From assembly GCA_016870235.1 (NCBI GenBank), contig VGCB01000236.1, positions 1-5,305 of the forward strand: DNA of 5,305 nucleotides, written 5' to 3'. The translations under genes and the position numbers were made by a program. This DNA comes from Actinomycetota bacterium. GTDB lineage: Bacteria; Actinomycetota; Thermoleophilia; Gaiellales; Gaiellaceae. Under the pieces are notes generated by a model. The model was not told the DNA's origin. It searched no databases and worked only from the letters and a program-made list of their open reading frames with translations. This document shows, one piece after another, positions 1 to 5,305 of the stretch (its first letter is position 1; every line of letters starts with the position of its first letter).

Positions 1-2213
1 CGCCTGCCACGCCCCGGGGCGGAGAGCGGCGACCGGCGCAGCCGCGGCCTCGAGCGCGGCCTCCGGGTGCGCCTCGACGATCGAGGCGTCCAGCGCCCCC
101 ACAGGGCCGAAGCAGCGGCGGCGAGTGGCACCTCCGGGGCGCCTGGCAGGAGCGTCGTCAGCCAGCGCGCCCCGAGCTGATCCGTCGCGAGCCACGCCGG
201 TGGGCCCTCGTCTCTCCGGACCGTGAAGGCCCACCACTCGCGCGGGACGCGGATCTCGGAGACGAGCCCGGCGAAGGGCTCCGGAAACCGGGTGCCGCGG
301 AAGCGGGCGACGCAGGCGGTTTCGGACTCGTGACCGTGCACCTCCTCGATCGCGAACGACGGGAGCCCGGGAGGGCGCAGGCCGTAGGCGGACCGGGCCT
401 CCGCGACCCGCTCGTCCGCCCGCGAGCCGAAGAGGCGCCGGCGGCGGCGGGCGCGCCGCTCGTGGAGCACGTCGGGGTCGATCCAACCGCCTTCGTGCGT
501 CGGGATCGACAGGAGCTGCCGCGGCGTCCTGTCGTCGATCGCGTCCTCGACGCGCTCGCCGATGAGCGCGAAGGCCATCCTCCGCACGACCAGACGGTCC
601 GGCCGGTGCTCGCCGAGCCAGCCGAGGACGAGGTGCGCCACCAGCCGGCGGGCGTCGAACATGAACGTCTCGACCGAGACCTCGGACGCGCGCCCGTGTA
701 GCTCGGGCGCGTGCCTGGCGGCTCCGTTCGTGCGCTCCCGACCGAAGCGGACGACGGCGTCGAGCAGGAGCTCCGCGTCCTCGCCGCTTCCCTCGCCCTC
801 GAGGAGCGCGGCGGCCAGGCTGAGCGCCTCCTCGGGGCTCGAGAGCGGCGACAGGCGAGGGATGACCGCGCGGACGATCTCCGGCGTGACGGCGAGGTGG
901 CGGGGCGGAGGCCAGCGGCCGGCCCGGACGGCCTCCATCGCGTCGTTGACGCCGTGGGCGGCCGCGGTGGCGGCATCGAGCTGCTCGACCCGCCGGACGA
1001 GCGCGACCGCGTCGGACCATGAGCCCACCTGCCCGGTAGTCCCCTCGACGCGGGTGAGGGCGTCGAGGCGGCTCCGGAGCGCGGGCGCAACTCGCCCACG
1101 CGCCCGGCGCAGCGCAGTCTGGAGCGTCTCGTCCCCATCCGGCCAGCGGCGCTCGATCAATCCGACGGCCAGCTCCCGAACGTCGGCGCGATCGTGCTCG
1201 AGCGCCGCGATCACGCTCGTCAGCACCGAGGCCGCGGAGCCCGTGTGTCGCTCGCAGATCCGGTCCGCGAGCGTGAGCGCGTCGCTGGCGATGCCCTTCT
1301 GCCGATGCCGCATCGGCACCGCGAGCGCGTGGGCGACATGGTCGACGCGTTCGGGCCCGAGCTCGCCGATCAGCTCGGAGAGCGCTGCGAGACCGCACTT
1401 GACGACGGCGGGAATGGGGCTCTCGAGAAGCACCGAGTAGCGGTCGATCCGGCTTGCCCGTCCGGCCGGCGTCGGCTCGAGCGCTTCGTGGAGGGCCGCG
1501 TGCCAGCCGATCGTCGACCCCCGGAAGTCGCGCGCGAGCGCCGCGACCGAGGCGTCGAGAAGCCGGGCCCGGTCGAGCTTCCCCTCCCGCGCCAGCCGTA
1601 CGAGCGCGAGGATCCAGGCGTTTGCATCGGAGCCCGAGCCGTCGCCGACGTGCGCGCTCGCGAGCTCCTGCGTGACGTCGATCTCGAAGAGCTGCCAGAC
1701 CTCGTGGTCGAGCAGATCGGGATAGGCGATGAGGCCGAGGTACGTGCAATCGGGATCGCGCGTGGCGCCTGCCGCCAGGCCCAGCACCATCTGTGCGAGG
1801 TACGCCGGCCCGTCGGGGCGGGGAGCGAGCCCGGTGCGGATGAGCGCGCGGACGAGCGGCCACTCGCGTCCGTCGTCGGCCTTCAGCAGCTGTTCGAGGA
1901 GCGCGGGCGCGAAGCCCTCCCCTCGGGCCTGCAGCACGGCGATCGCGTGCTCCGGGCAGCCTGCGAGGGCGTTCGAGAGCCATACGAGCTGCCGGAGCTG
2001 CGCGGGCGTCGCGAGCCCGAGCAGCACGAGCGCGGCCGTCGGATCAGGCTCCGACCCGCCCACGAGCTCCGAGAGCTCCCGGATCACCGACGGCCGGGCC
2101 TGCCGCCGGACGCGCTCCGGCGCCTCCGCGATCAGCTCGACGACGGCGTCGTTCGCTTCTGTCTCGACCGCCTCGAGCAGCGCATGCTCCAGCTCCGATG
2201 CTGCCGCGCTCAT
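1..2213 (-). CDS. DUF6493-like large helical-repeat protein, 3' part missing, probable frameshift near its left end
   Basis: The ATG at 2213 follows TAGGAG with a 7-nt spacer. The frame is open for 705 codons to position 99 and has the G/C-ending codons of a real gene. The protein is rich in Leu, Ala, Glu and Arg and looks like stacked helices, with no signal peptide or membrane segment. The stretch around residues 170-355 (VWQLFE near 172, KLDRARLLDASVAAL at 212-226, WHAALHEALEPT at 237-248, then helical pairs ending in DRADVRELAVGLIERRW) matches my memory of DUF6493 proteins, usually 900 or more residues, so perhaps 150-200 residues lie beyond the edge. Function is unknown; a scaffold role is only a guess from the helical-repeat look. 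After W705 (99-101) the frame turns Arg/Ser/Pro-rich, while the frame starting at 96 reads ALDASIVEAHPEAALEA to the edge, so one G seems missing from the G5 run at 96-100. HEAT-repeat-like protein of another family is the alternative. Confidence 0.8.
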   Translation of the reverse strand, partial: MSAAASELEHALLEAVETEANDAVVELIAEAPERVRRQARPSVIRELSELVGGSEPDPTAALVLLGLATPAQLRQLVWLSNALAGCPEHAIAVLQARGEGFAPALLEQLLKADDGREWPLVRALIRTGLAPRPDGPAYLAQMVLGLAAGATRDPDCTYLGLIAYPDLLDHEVWQLFEIDVTQELASAHVGDGSGSDANAWILALVRLAREGKLDRARLLDASVAALARDFRGSTIGWHAALHEALEPTPAGRASRIDRYSVLLESPIPAVVKCGLAALSELIGELGPERVDHVAHALAVPMRHRQKGIASDALTLADRICERHTGSAASVLTSVIAALEHDRADVRELAVGLIERRWPDGDETLQTALRRARGRVAPALRSRLDALTRVEGTTGQVGSWSDAVALVRRVEQLDAATAAAHGVNDAMEAVRAGRWPPPRHLAVTPEIVRAVIPRLSPLSSPEEALSLAAALLEGEGSGEDAELLLDAVVRFGRERTNGAARHAPELHGRASEVSVETFMFDARRLVAHLVLGWLGEHRPDRLVVRRMAFALIGERVEDAIDDRTPRQLLSIPTHEGGWIDPDVLHERRARRRRRLFGSRADERVAEARSAYGLRPPGLPSFAIEEVHGHESETACVARFRGTRFPEPFAGLVSEIRVPREWWAFTVRRDEGPPAWLATDQLGARWLTTLLPGAPEVPLAAAASALWGRWTPRSSRRTRRPRSRPRLRRSPLSAPGRGR

Positions 2214-2220
2214 GGCACCG

Positions 2221-2226
2221 CTCCTA
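2221..2226 (-). promoter_or_regulatory. Ribosome binding site of the DUF6493-like gene
   Basis: On the minus strand TAGGAG stands 7 nt before the ATG at 2213. It is the main reason for choosing that start in a frame that also stays open further upstream. Confidence 0.7.
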
Positions 2227-2309
2227 TCCGAGATCCCGCGCTTGGGCAGGGTCGTCGACGTGGTGGACCGGTGCGAGCTTCCTCGCCGGTGTCGGACGGT
2301 GCAGTGCCT

Positions 2310-2504
2310 TCACTTCGTCTCGTCTCCGAGCGGCGCCCGCCGCACGCGCGCCCCAGGGACATTACCTTGCCGGTCGTTGCCGTCGCCGACGGTACCGTCG
2401 GCGATCCGCGCGCGATCCTCGTGCGGCGGCGACGCGATCGCGCGCCGGCCATCGAAGCTGGAGGGATCGACGCTGAAGGGAAGCGTGAGCTGGGCGACGG
2501 CCAC
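2310..2504 (-). CDS. Doubtful 64-residue ORF in the divergent spacer
   Basis: A GTG-started frame of 64 codons ends at TGA 2310-2312, about 96 nt before the DUF6493-like start and on the same strand. It begins MAVAQLTLPFSVDPSSFDG and its first two thirds use mainly G/C-ending codons, which is why it is listed. Against it: no ribosome binding site lies before the GTG (the upstream bases are TTTTCCTG), an in-frame TGA just upstream at 2514-2516 rules out a longer start, the second half is Arg/Gly/Asp-rich with no domain I recognise, and the frame runs straight through the 22-bp palindrome. It is more likely chance in GC-rich DNA than a gene. Confidence 0.15.
   Translation of the reverse strand: MAVAQLTLPFSVDPSSFDGRRAIASPPHEDRARIADGTVGDGNDRQGNVPGARVRRAPLGDETK
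2383..2404. repeat. Perfect 22-bp palindrome, possible operator
   Basis: The half site TCGCCGACGGT is followed directly by its exact reverse complement, centred on GGTACC. It can be read as a dimeric-regulator site or as a 9-bp hairpin with a GTAC loop. There is no following T-run, so it is not a typical intrinsic terminator. It lies in the spacer between two divergent genes, about 170 nt from the left gene's start and 205 nt from the right gene's start. The symmetry is seen directly; the operator role is inferred. Confidence 0.5.
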
Positions 2505-2515
2505 ACAGGAAAATC

Positions 2516-2599
2516 ATGGGCGGGTTCGCGTCCTCTGGCAACCCCTCACGCTCCGTACGGGTCGGGGTGGCGGTCGTCGTCTCCGCCTCGATCGTCTAG
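2516..2599 (+). CDS. Possible 27-residue leader ORF upstream of the VOC gene
   Basis: The ATG at 2516 is preceded by CAGGAAAATC, giving an AGGA ribosome binding site with a 5-nt spacer. The frame begins MGGFASSGN, becomes hydrophobic (VGVAVVVSASIV) and stops with TAG at 2597-2599. The stop lies 9 nt before the GTG of the VOC gene and overlaps the AGGG that could serve as that gene's ribosome binding site, an arrangement that would allow coupling. The peptide has no attenuator-like run of one amino acid and no family I recognise. It may equally be chance, and it would be bypassed if the VOC transcript is leaderless. Confidence 0.25.
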   Translation: MGGFASSGNPSRSVRVGVAVVVSASIV

Positions 2600-2602
2600 G
2601 GT
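2597..2602 (+). promoter_or_regulatory. Candidate -10 box for a leaderless VOC transcript
   Basis: TAGGGT fits the TANNNT pattern and ends 6 nt before the GTG at 2609, the spacing expected if transcription starts on the start codon, as is common in actinobacteria. No convincing -35 box is present. The same bases include AGGG with a 7-nt spacer to the GTG, so they may instead be a ribosome binding site. Confidence 0.3.
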
Positions 2603-2608
2603 GAGCAG

Positions 2609-3613
2609 GTGGAACGTCGTGGCCCGCAGCTCGCGCAGATCGCGCTCTGCACGTCGGACATCCCGCGGTCGGTGCAGCTCTACAGCGAGGTGTTCGGCTT
2701 CGCCGAGGCGGGCGGCCGCTCGCTCTGGGGGCCCCGCGTGGCGAGGATCCAGGCGACCGGCGACGACGGCGCGTTCGTCCTCTGGTGGCTCGTCGGCCGC
2801 CAGGATCTCGTCCAGCTCGAGCTCTTCCATCACACGACGCCGGCCCAGCGCCCGCTGCCGGCCGACTGGCAGCCGTCCGACCTCGGCTGGGTCCGCTTCG
2901 GTCTCGCCGTGCCCGACTTCGGCGGAGCGCTCGTACGGCTCCGCGAACGGGGCGTCGCGACCCTGACGGAACCGCTCGCCGTGGACGGGCTGCGGCGGGT
3001 GTGCTTCCGCGATCCCTGGGCCCGCTGCGTTGTCGAGGTGATGGAGGAGGGCTCCGCGACCCCGGGAGGGATCCGCCCACGGTTCTACGACCTCGTCCCC
3101 ACTGTCGTCTACGCCGCGCTCTCCGTCCCCGACCTCGGGCCGGCGCGCGCGTTCTTCTGCGACACCCTCGGGCTGGTCGAGGAGCCCGGCGAGGTCCTGC
3201 ACCGGCCCGAGCACGAGGCGCTCTGGGGCCTCGCCGGCGCCCGGCGCGAGAGCTTCGTCGCGCGTGGGGGCGACGTCTTCCTCGAGGTCGTCCGCTACGA
3301 CGATCCGGTCGGCCGACCGAAGCCCGAGGACTACCTGCTGTCCGATCAGGGGTTCATGAACGTCGCGCTCGGGTTCAGGGAGAAGACCGACCTCGACGCG
3401 ACGTATGCGCGCTTCGCCGCCGGCGGCTACCACGACAACAACGAGCCGCCCGCGGTCGCGGGCGGGACGTACGTCGTCGATGCGCAGGGGAACTCGCTCG
3501 AGCTCCTGCTCGCCCCTCGTGAGCTCGACGCCGCCTTCGGCTTCCAGCCGCACCCGCTCTTCCGGCGCCCACCGGCCTGGCCGCGCGCGTCGGTCCCACC
3601 CGCCGCTTCCTGA
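2609..3613 (+). CDS. Two-domain VOC (glyoxalase/extradiol-dioxygenase fold) protein
   Basis: This 334-residue soluble protein has two vicinal-oxygen-chelate domains at about residues 7-147 and 164-302. Each opens with a family strand and helix (IALCTSDIPRSVQLYSEVFGF; AALSVPDLGPARAFFCDTLGL) and closes with a DxxxxxxE-type strand (FRDPWARCVVEV; VVDAQGNSLEL). Such proteins are usually metal-dependent dioxygenases, isomerases, lyases or drug-binding proteins. The acidic ligand positions look kept (E71, E143, E226, E298), but the usual histidines appear replaced: Q10 and R96 in domain 1, A169 or a neighbour and N251 in domain 2. Metal use is therefore doubtful, and a binding or unusual catalytic role is possible. 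The GTG start is supported by the position of the first VOC strand. The gene runs into the CMD gene as an operon. The tail after residue 305 is Pro/Ala-rich. Substrate unknown; the fold is clear. Confidence 0.92.
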   Translation: MERRGPQLAQIALCTSDIPRSVQLYSEVFGFAEAGGRSLWGPRVARIQATGDDGAFVLWWLVGRQDLVQLELFHHTTPAQRPLPADWQPSDLGWVRFGLAVPDFGGALVRLRERGVATLTEPLAVDGLRRVCFRDPWARCVVEVMEEGSATPGGIRPRFYDLVPTVVYAALSVPDLGPARAFFCDTLGLVEEPGEVLHRPEHEALWGLAGARRESFVARGGDVFLEVVRYDDPVGRPKPEDYLLSDQGFMNVALGFREKTDLDATYARFAAGGYHDNNEPPAVAGGTYVVDAQGNSLELLLAPRELDAAFGFQPHPLFRRPPAWPRASVPPAAS

Positions 3614-3619
3614 GGAGGT
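3613..3619 (+). promoter_or_regulatory. Ribosome binding site that sets the TTG start of the CMD gene
   Basis: AGGAGGT begins on the last base of the VOC stop codon (TGA 3611-3613) and ends 4 nt before TTG at 3624. It picks the TTG over upstream starts such as the ATG at 3405, whose first 73 codons give the low-complexity Ser/Arg/Thr composition of a shadow frame. The contact of stop and binding site suggests translational coupling. Confidence 0.8.
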
Positions 3620-3623
3620 CACC

Positions 3624-4211
3624 TTGGCCCGCATCGAGCCCGCTCCCGCAGACGTCTACGGCCCCCTCTTCGGCGAGGACGCGCCGTTCCGCGTGCAGAT
3701 CTACGCGCAGCGGCCCGAGATCGCGCAGGCGTTCCTCGCCTTCGGCAGGGCCCTGCGCGAGGAGCGGCTCCTCCCGGACCGGCTGATCGAGCTCGTCCGG
3801 CTCCGGGTCGCGTTCTGGAACCAGTGCCGGAGCTGCATGGCCGTTCGGTACGCGGAAGGCCTCGAGGACGGGCTCACCGAGGCGCTCGTCTGCTCGCTCG
3901 AGCGGCCCGAGGAGGCACCGGACCTGACGGACGCCGAGCGGGCTGCGATCGCCTACGCCGATCTCGCCGCCACCGACCACCACGCGATCTCCGACGAGAC
4001 GTTCGACCGTCTCCGCGAGGACTTCACCGAGCCGGAGATCATGGAGCTCCTCTTCAACGTCGCGCTCTTCGTCGGCTTCGGGCGCATGGGAGCGGCGCTC
4101 CACATGGTCGACGACCTGCCGGATCGCTACCGCGCCGACGATCGTGTGGCGCCGTGGGGAGCGCGCGAGGACGAGACGCTCGTGATCGGGAGCTGGGCGA
4201 ACGCCCGCTGA
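3624..4211 (+). CDS. Carboxymuconolactone decarboxylase / AhpD-like family protein
   Basis: From the TTG start this is a 195-residue, all-helical soluble protein of the CMD/AhpD superfamily, whose members are either decarboxylases of the protocatechuate pathway or thiol peroxidases. The core is E56-x11-C68-RS-C71-x3-R75 (NQCRSCMAVR), the exact spacing of the AhpD active site, in which a Glu, two Cys and a His form the proton relay. The Cys pair points to redox or peroxidase-like chemistry rather than lactone decarboxylation. The relay histidine after the CxxC is arginine here; a histidine pair follows at H119-H120 and another at H160. I recall CMD-family proteins with CRSCMAxRY, so this may be a subfamily trait rather than damage. 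The TTG lies 10 nt past the VOC stop, so the two are almost certainly co-transcribed and may act in one pathway. Exact function unassigned. Confidence 0.9.
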   Translation: MARIEPAPADVYGPLFGEDAPFRVQIYAQRPEIAQAFLAFGRALREERLLPDRLIELVRLRVAFWNQCRSCMAVRYAEGLEDGLTEALVCSLERPEEAPDLTDAERAAIAYADLAATDHHAISDETFDRLREDFTEPEIMELLFNVALFVGFGRMGAALHMVDDLPDRYRADDRVAPWGAREDETLVIGSWANAR

Positions 4212-4223
4212 CGGCCGCCGGGC

Positions 4224-4997
4224 CTACGCGAGAGCCGCTCCCCCGTCGACGACGAGGCTCGCCCCCGTCACGTAGCCGGCCATCGGCGAGGCCAGGTACA
4301 GCACGGCGACGGCGACCTCGTCCGGATCGGCGCGCCAGCCGAGCGGGATGTCAGCGGCGGCCCGGCGGTTCGGGTTGTCGACCACGCCTTCGGTCTCCAT
4401 CCCCCCGGGGAGCACGGCGTTGACCCTGATCGCGTGCGGCGCGAGCGACTTCGCGAGCGTCCGGGTCGCGTTGACGAGGCCGGCCTTGCTCGCTCCGTAG
4501 GCGACGAGCACGTCGGGGTGCGTCACGACCGCCGCGATCGAGGAGATGTTGACGACCGCGCCGCCGTCGCCCTGCTCGACCATCCGGCGCGTGAACGCCT
4601 GCGTGCAACGAAAGACGCCCATGAGGTTGAGGTCGAGCGTCCGCTGCCAGTGGTCGCCCGATGCCTCGAGGAACGGCTCCATCGGATAGATGCCGGCGTT
4701 GTTGACGAGCACGTCGGCGCGACCGAACGCCTCGAGCGTCGACGCGAGGAGACGGGCGACGTCGTCCGGTTTCGTCACGTCGCCTTGCACGGCGACGGCC
4801 GTCCCGCCGCCCGGCCCGAGCCGCTCGATCGCGGCGACGGCGCGGTCGCCGTCGATGTCGTTGACCACGACCGAGGCCCCGGCCTCCGCGAGCCGTCGCG
4901 CGCACGCGAGCCCGAGCCCTCCCGCCGCCCCGGTGACGACGGCGACCTTCCCGGAGAGATCGAGAAGGCGGGCGATCGGGATGTCCGGCGTGCGCAT
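4224..4997 (-). CDS. Classical SDR-family NAD(P)-dependent oxidoreductase
   Basis: The protein is complete at 257 residues, the usual length for a classical short-chain dehydrogenase/reductase. In order it shows the Rossmann cofactor motif TGAAGGLG (22-29), an acidic residue ending strand two (VVVND, D47) that favours NAD over NADP, GDV (72-74), NNAG (99-102), N124, the active-site serine in NISS (S153), and YGASK with Y167 and K171. It ends with VTGASLVVDGG, the common C-terminal strand. The Ser-to-Tyr gap is one residue longer than in FabG. All catalytic residues are present, so an active alcohol/ketone oxidoreductase is expected; the substrate is not predictable. The ATG at 4997 follows AGGAGGA with a short 3-nt spacer. 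It converges on the CMD gene with 12 nt between stops and no visible terminator, and is divergent from the SnoaL-like gene. Annotation as a FabG-like reductase is possible but too specific. Confidence 0.96.
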   Translation of the reverse strand: MRTPDIPIARLLDLSGKVAVVTGAAGGLGLACARRLAEAGASVVVNDIDGDRAVAAIERLGPGGGTAVAVQGDVTKPDDVARLLASTLEAFGRADVLVNNAGIYPMEPFLEASGDHWQRTLDLNLMGVFRCTQAFTRRMVEQGDGGAVVNISSIAAVVTHPDVLVAYGASKAGLVNATRTLAKSLAPHAIRVNAVLPGGMETEGVVDNPNRRAAADIPLGWRADPDEVAVAVLYLASPMAGYVTGASLVVDGGAALA

Positions 4998-5024
4998 GCG
5001 TCCTCCTGTCGAAGCGGGTGGAAG

Positions 5025-5033
5025 ACCCTAGCA
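5025..5033 (-). promoter_or_regulatory. Candidate extended -10 promoter of the SDR gene
   Basis: TGCTAGGGT on the minus strand is an extended -10 box (TGnTANNNT). It lies about 27 nt before the SDR start, leaving a leader of about 20 nt that holds the ribosome binding site. No good -35 box is found 17-18 nt further upstream, which an extended -10 can tolerate. Confidence 0.35.
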
Positions 5034-5065
5034 CCGCCGTGGAGGCCCACGAGATGACTGGGCGT

Positions 5066-5095
5066 TTGACAGCTCCGAGCCGGCTGGGGTAGAAG
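5066..5095 (+). promoter_or_regulatory. Sigma-70-type promoter of the SnoaL-like gene
   Basis: TTGACA at 5066-5071 is a perfect -35 box. An 18-nt spacer leads to TAGAAG at 5090-5095, a -10 box lacking only the final T. Transcription would begin near 5102, giving a leader of about 33 nt with GAGGAG at 5124-5129, 5 nt before the ATG. This is the clearest promoter in the window. Confidence 0.6.
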
Positions 5096-5134
5096 GTGCA
5101 GACGGCCGAGAGGGACGGAGAGCGAGGAGCCTCG

Positions 5135-5305
5135 ATGAGCGACGTGCACACGACCGACGACCTCCTCGCGATCGAGCGGGTCCTCCGCTACTACTTCGAC
5201 CGGATCGACGCGCAGGATGCGACCGGCGCCGTCGAGCACTTCGCGGAGCACGCGAAGGCGTACATCATGACCGGCAAGTTCCTCGAGGGTCGCGACCGGA
5301 TCGGA
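5135..5305 (+). CDS. SnoaL/NTF2-like domain protein, 5' part only
   Basis: Only the first 57 codons lie in the window; the right edge cuts the gene. The ATG at 5135 follows GAGGAG with a 5-nt spacer and a good promoter. The visible part, LLAIERVLRYYFDRIDAQD then VEHFAEHAKAYIMTG and FLEGRDRIG, is the typical opening of the SnoaL-like/NTF2 cone fold: a first helix with a Tyr-Phe-Asp core, a second helix with FAEHA, then a strand and a glycine turn leading to the next helix. Family members of about 130-160 residues act as small isomerases, cyclases, hydratases or dehydratases, or as ring-hydroxylating dioxygenase beta subunits, often beside SDR and VOC genes. The catalytic residues of the later strands are outside the window, so activity cannot be judged. 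Confident on fold, not on function. Confidence 0.85.
   Translation, partial: MSDVHTTDDLLAIERVLRYYFDRIDAQDATGAVEHFAEHAKAYIMTGKFLEGRDRIG

Larger units (their letters stand above)
2214..2608. other. Divergent spacer between the DUF6493-like and VOC genes
   Basis: About 395 nt separate the starts of two divergently read genes, so promoters for both should lie here. I see no protein-coding frame with convincing content. What stands out is a perfect palindrome at 2383-2404, GCGATC hexamers in 11-bp register just beside it (2401, 2412, 2434), an AT-richer TAATGT on the minus strand at 2359-2364 that could be a -10 box for the leftward gene, a 27-codon ORF with a ribosome binding site at 2516-2599, and TAGGGT at 2597-2602 placed as a -10 box for the rightward gene. 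No good -35 box accompanies either -10 candidate, and no T-run terminator was seen. Confidence 0.6.

Noticed and set aside
158..1138. 326-codon minus-strand ORF
   Set aside because: It is Arg/Ser/Pro-rich and out of frame with the DUF6493-like protein on the same strand, so it is an alternative-frame shadow.
2367..2398. TTGCCG with TACCGT as a plus-strand promoter in the spacer
   Set aside because: The spacer would be 20 nt and the -10 candidate falls inside the palindrome, so the match is probably by chance.
1194..2966. 590-codon plus-strand ORF
   Set aside because: It runs antisense through the DUF6493-like gene, across the spacer and into the VOC gene out of frame. Its Arg/Glu/Pro/Asp-rich composition is that of a shadow frame, and it has no recognisable domain.
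3405..3623. 73-codon N-terminal extension of the CMD protein from an ATG at 3405
   Set aside because: The added residues are low-complexity Thr/Ser/Arg, overlap the VOC gene out of frame and ignore the strong ribosome binding site before TTG 3624.
2546..3634. 362-codon minus-strand ORF
   Set aside because: It lies antisense over nearly all of the VOC gene, whose two domains are unmistakable on the plus strand. Its composition is the mirror of that gene's codon bias.
4212..4223. GGCC-GCCG-GGCC as a terminator between the convergent CMD and SDR genes
   Set aside because: The stem is only 4 bp and no T-run follows on either strand.
4351..5151. 266-codon minus-strand ORF over the SDR gene
   Set aside because: It overlaps the complete SDR gene in another frame and turns into Arg-rich sequence with no domain.

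Overview
The window is very GC-rich, roughly 70 percent or more by eye, with codons ending almost always in G or C. It uses GTG and TTG starts as well as ATG, has strong AGGAG-type ribosome binding sites, and is packed with long spurious antisense frames. The protein types (a DUF6493-like protein, VOC, carboxymuconolactone-decarboxylase, SDR and SnoaL/NTF2-like proteins) suit a soil or environmental actinomycete. A Thermoleophilia-like lineage is my guess, but nothing in the window fixes the taxon. I see no rRNA, tRNA, CRISPR array, insertion sequence or phage gene.

Layout: (1) Positions 1-2213, minus strand: most of a large protein resembling the DUF6493 family. It starts at an ATG with a clear ribosome binding site and runs off the left edge. 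Its reading frame appears to break near a run of five G at 96-100, so about 32 further codons are read in another frame. (2) Positions 2214-2608: a divergent spacer holding a perfect 22-bp palindrome, short 11-bp-phased GCGATC hexamers, a possible 27-codon ORF and a possible leaderless promoter for the next gene. (3) Positions 2609-4211, plus strand: a two-gene operon of a double-VOC-domain protein followed by an AhpD/CMD-like protein. The first gene's stop touches the ribosome binding site of the second, which starts with TTG. (4) Positions 4224-4997, minus strand: a complete classical SDR oxidoreductase, convergent with the CMD gene and only 12 nt from it. (5) Positions 4998-5134: a short divergent promoter region with a perfect TTGACA box facing right. 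(6) Positions 5135-5305, plus strand: the first 57 codons of a SnoaL/NTF2-like protein, cut by the right edge.

Together the VOC, CMD, SDR and SnoaL-like genes look like a small catabolic or secondary-metabolite-modifying set, of the kind often seen in actinobacterial degradation clusters. The substrate cannot be read from the sequence. Both proteins of the plus-strand operon depart from their families at positions that normally carry histidines: the metal-ligand positions in the VOC protein and the relay histidine in the CMD protein. Nothing here is clearly a new system. The most useful points for a second look are the frame break in the DUF6493-like gene, the palindrome in the divergent spacer and the histidine-poor VOC/CMD pair.
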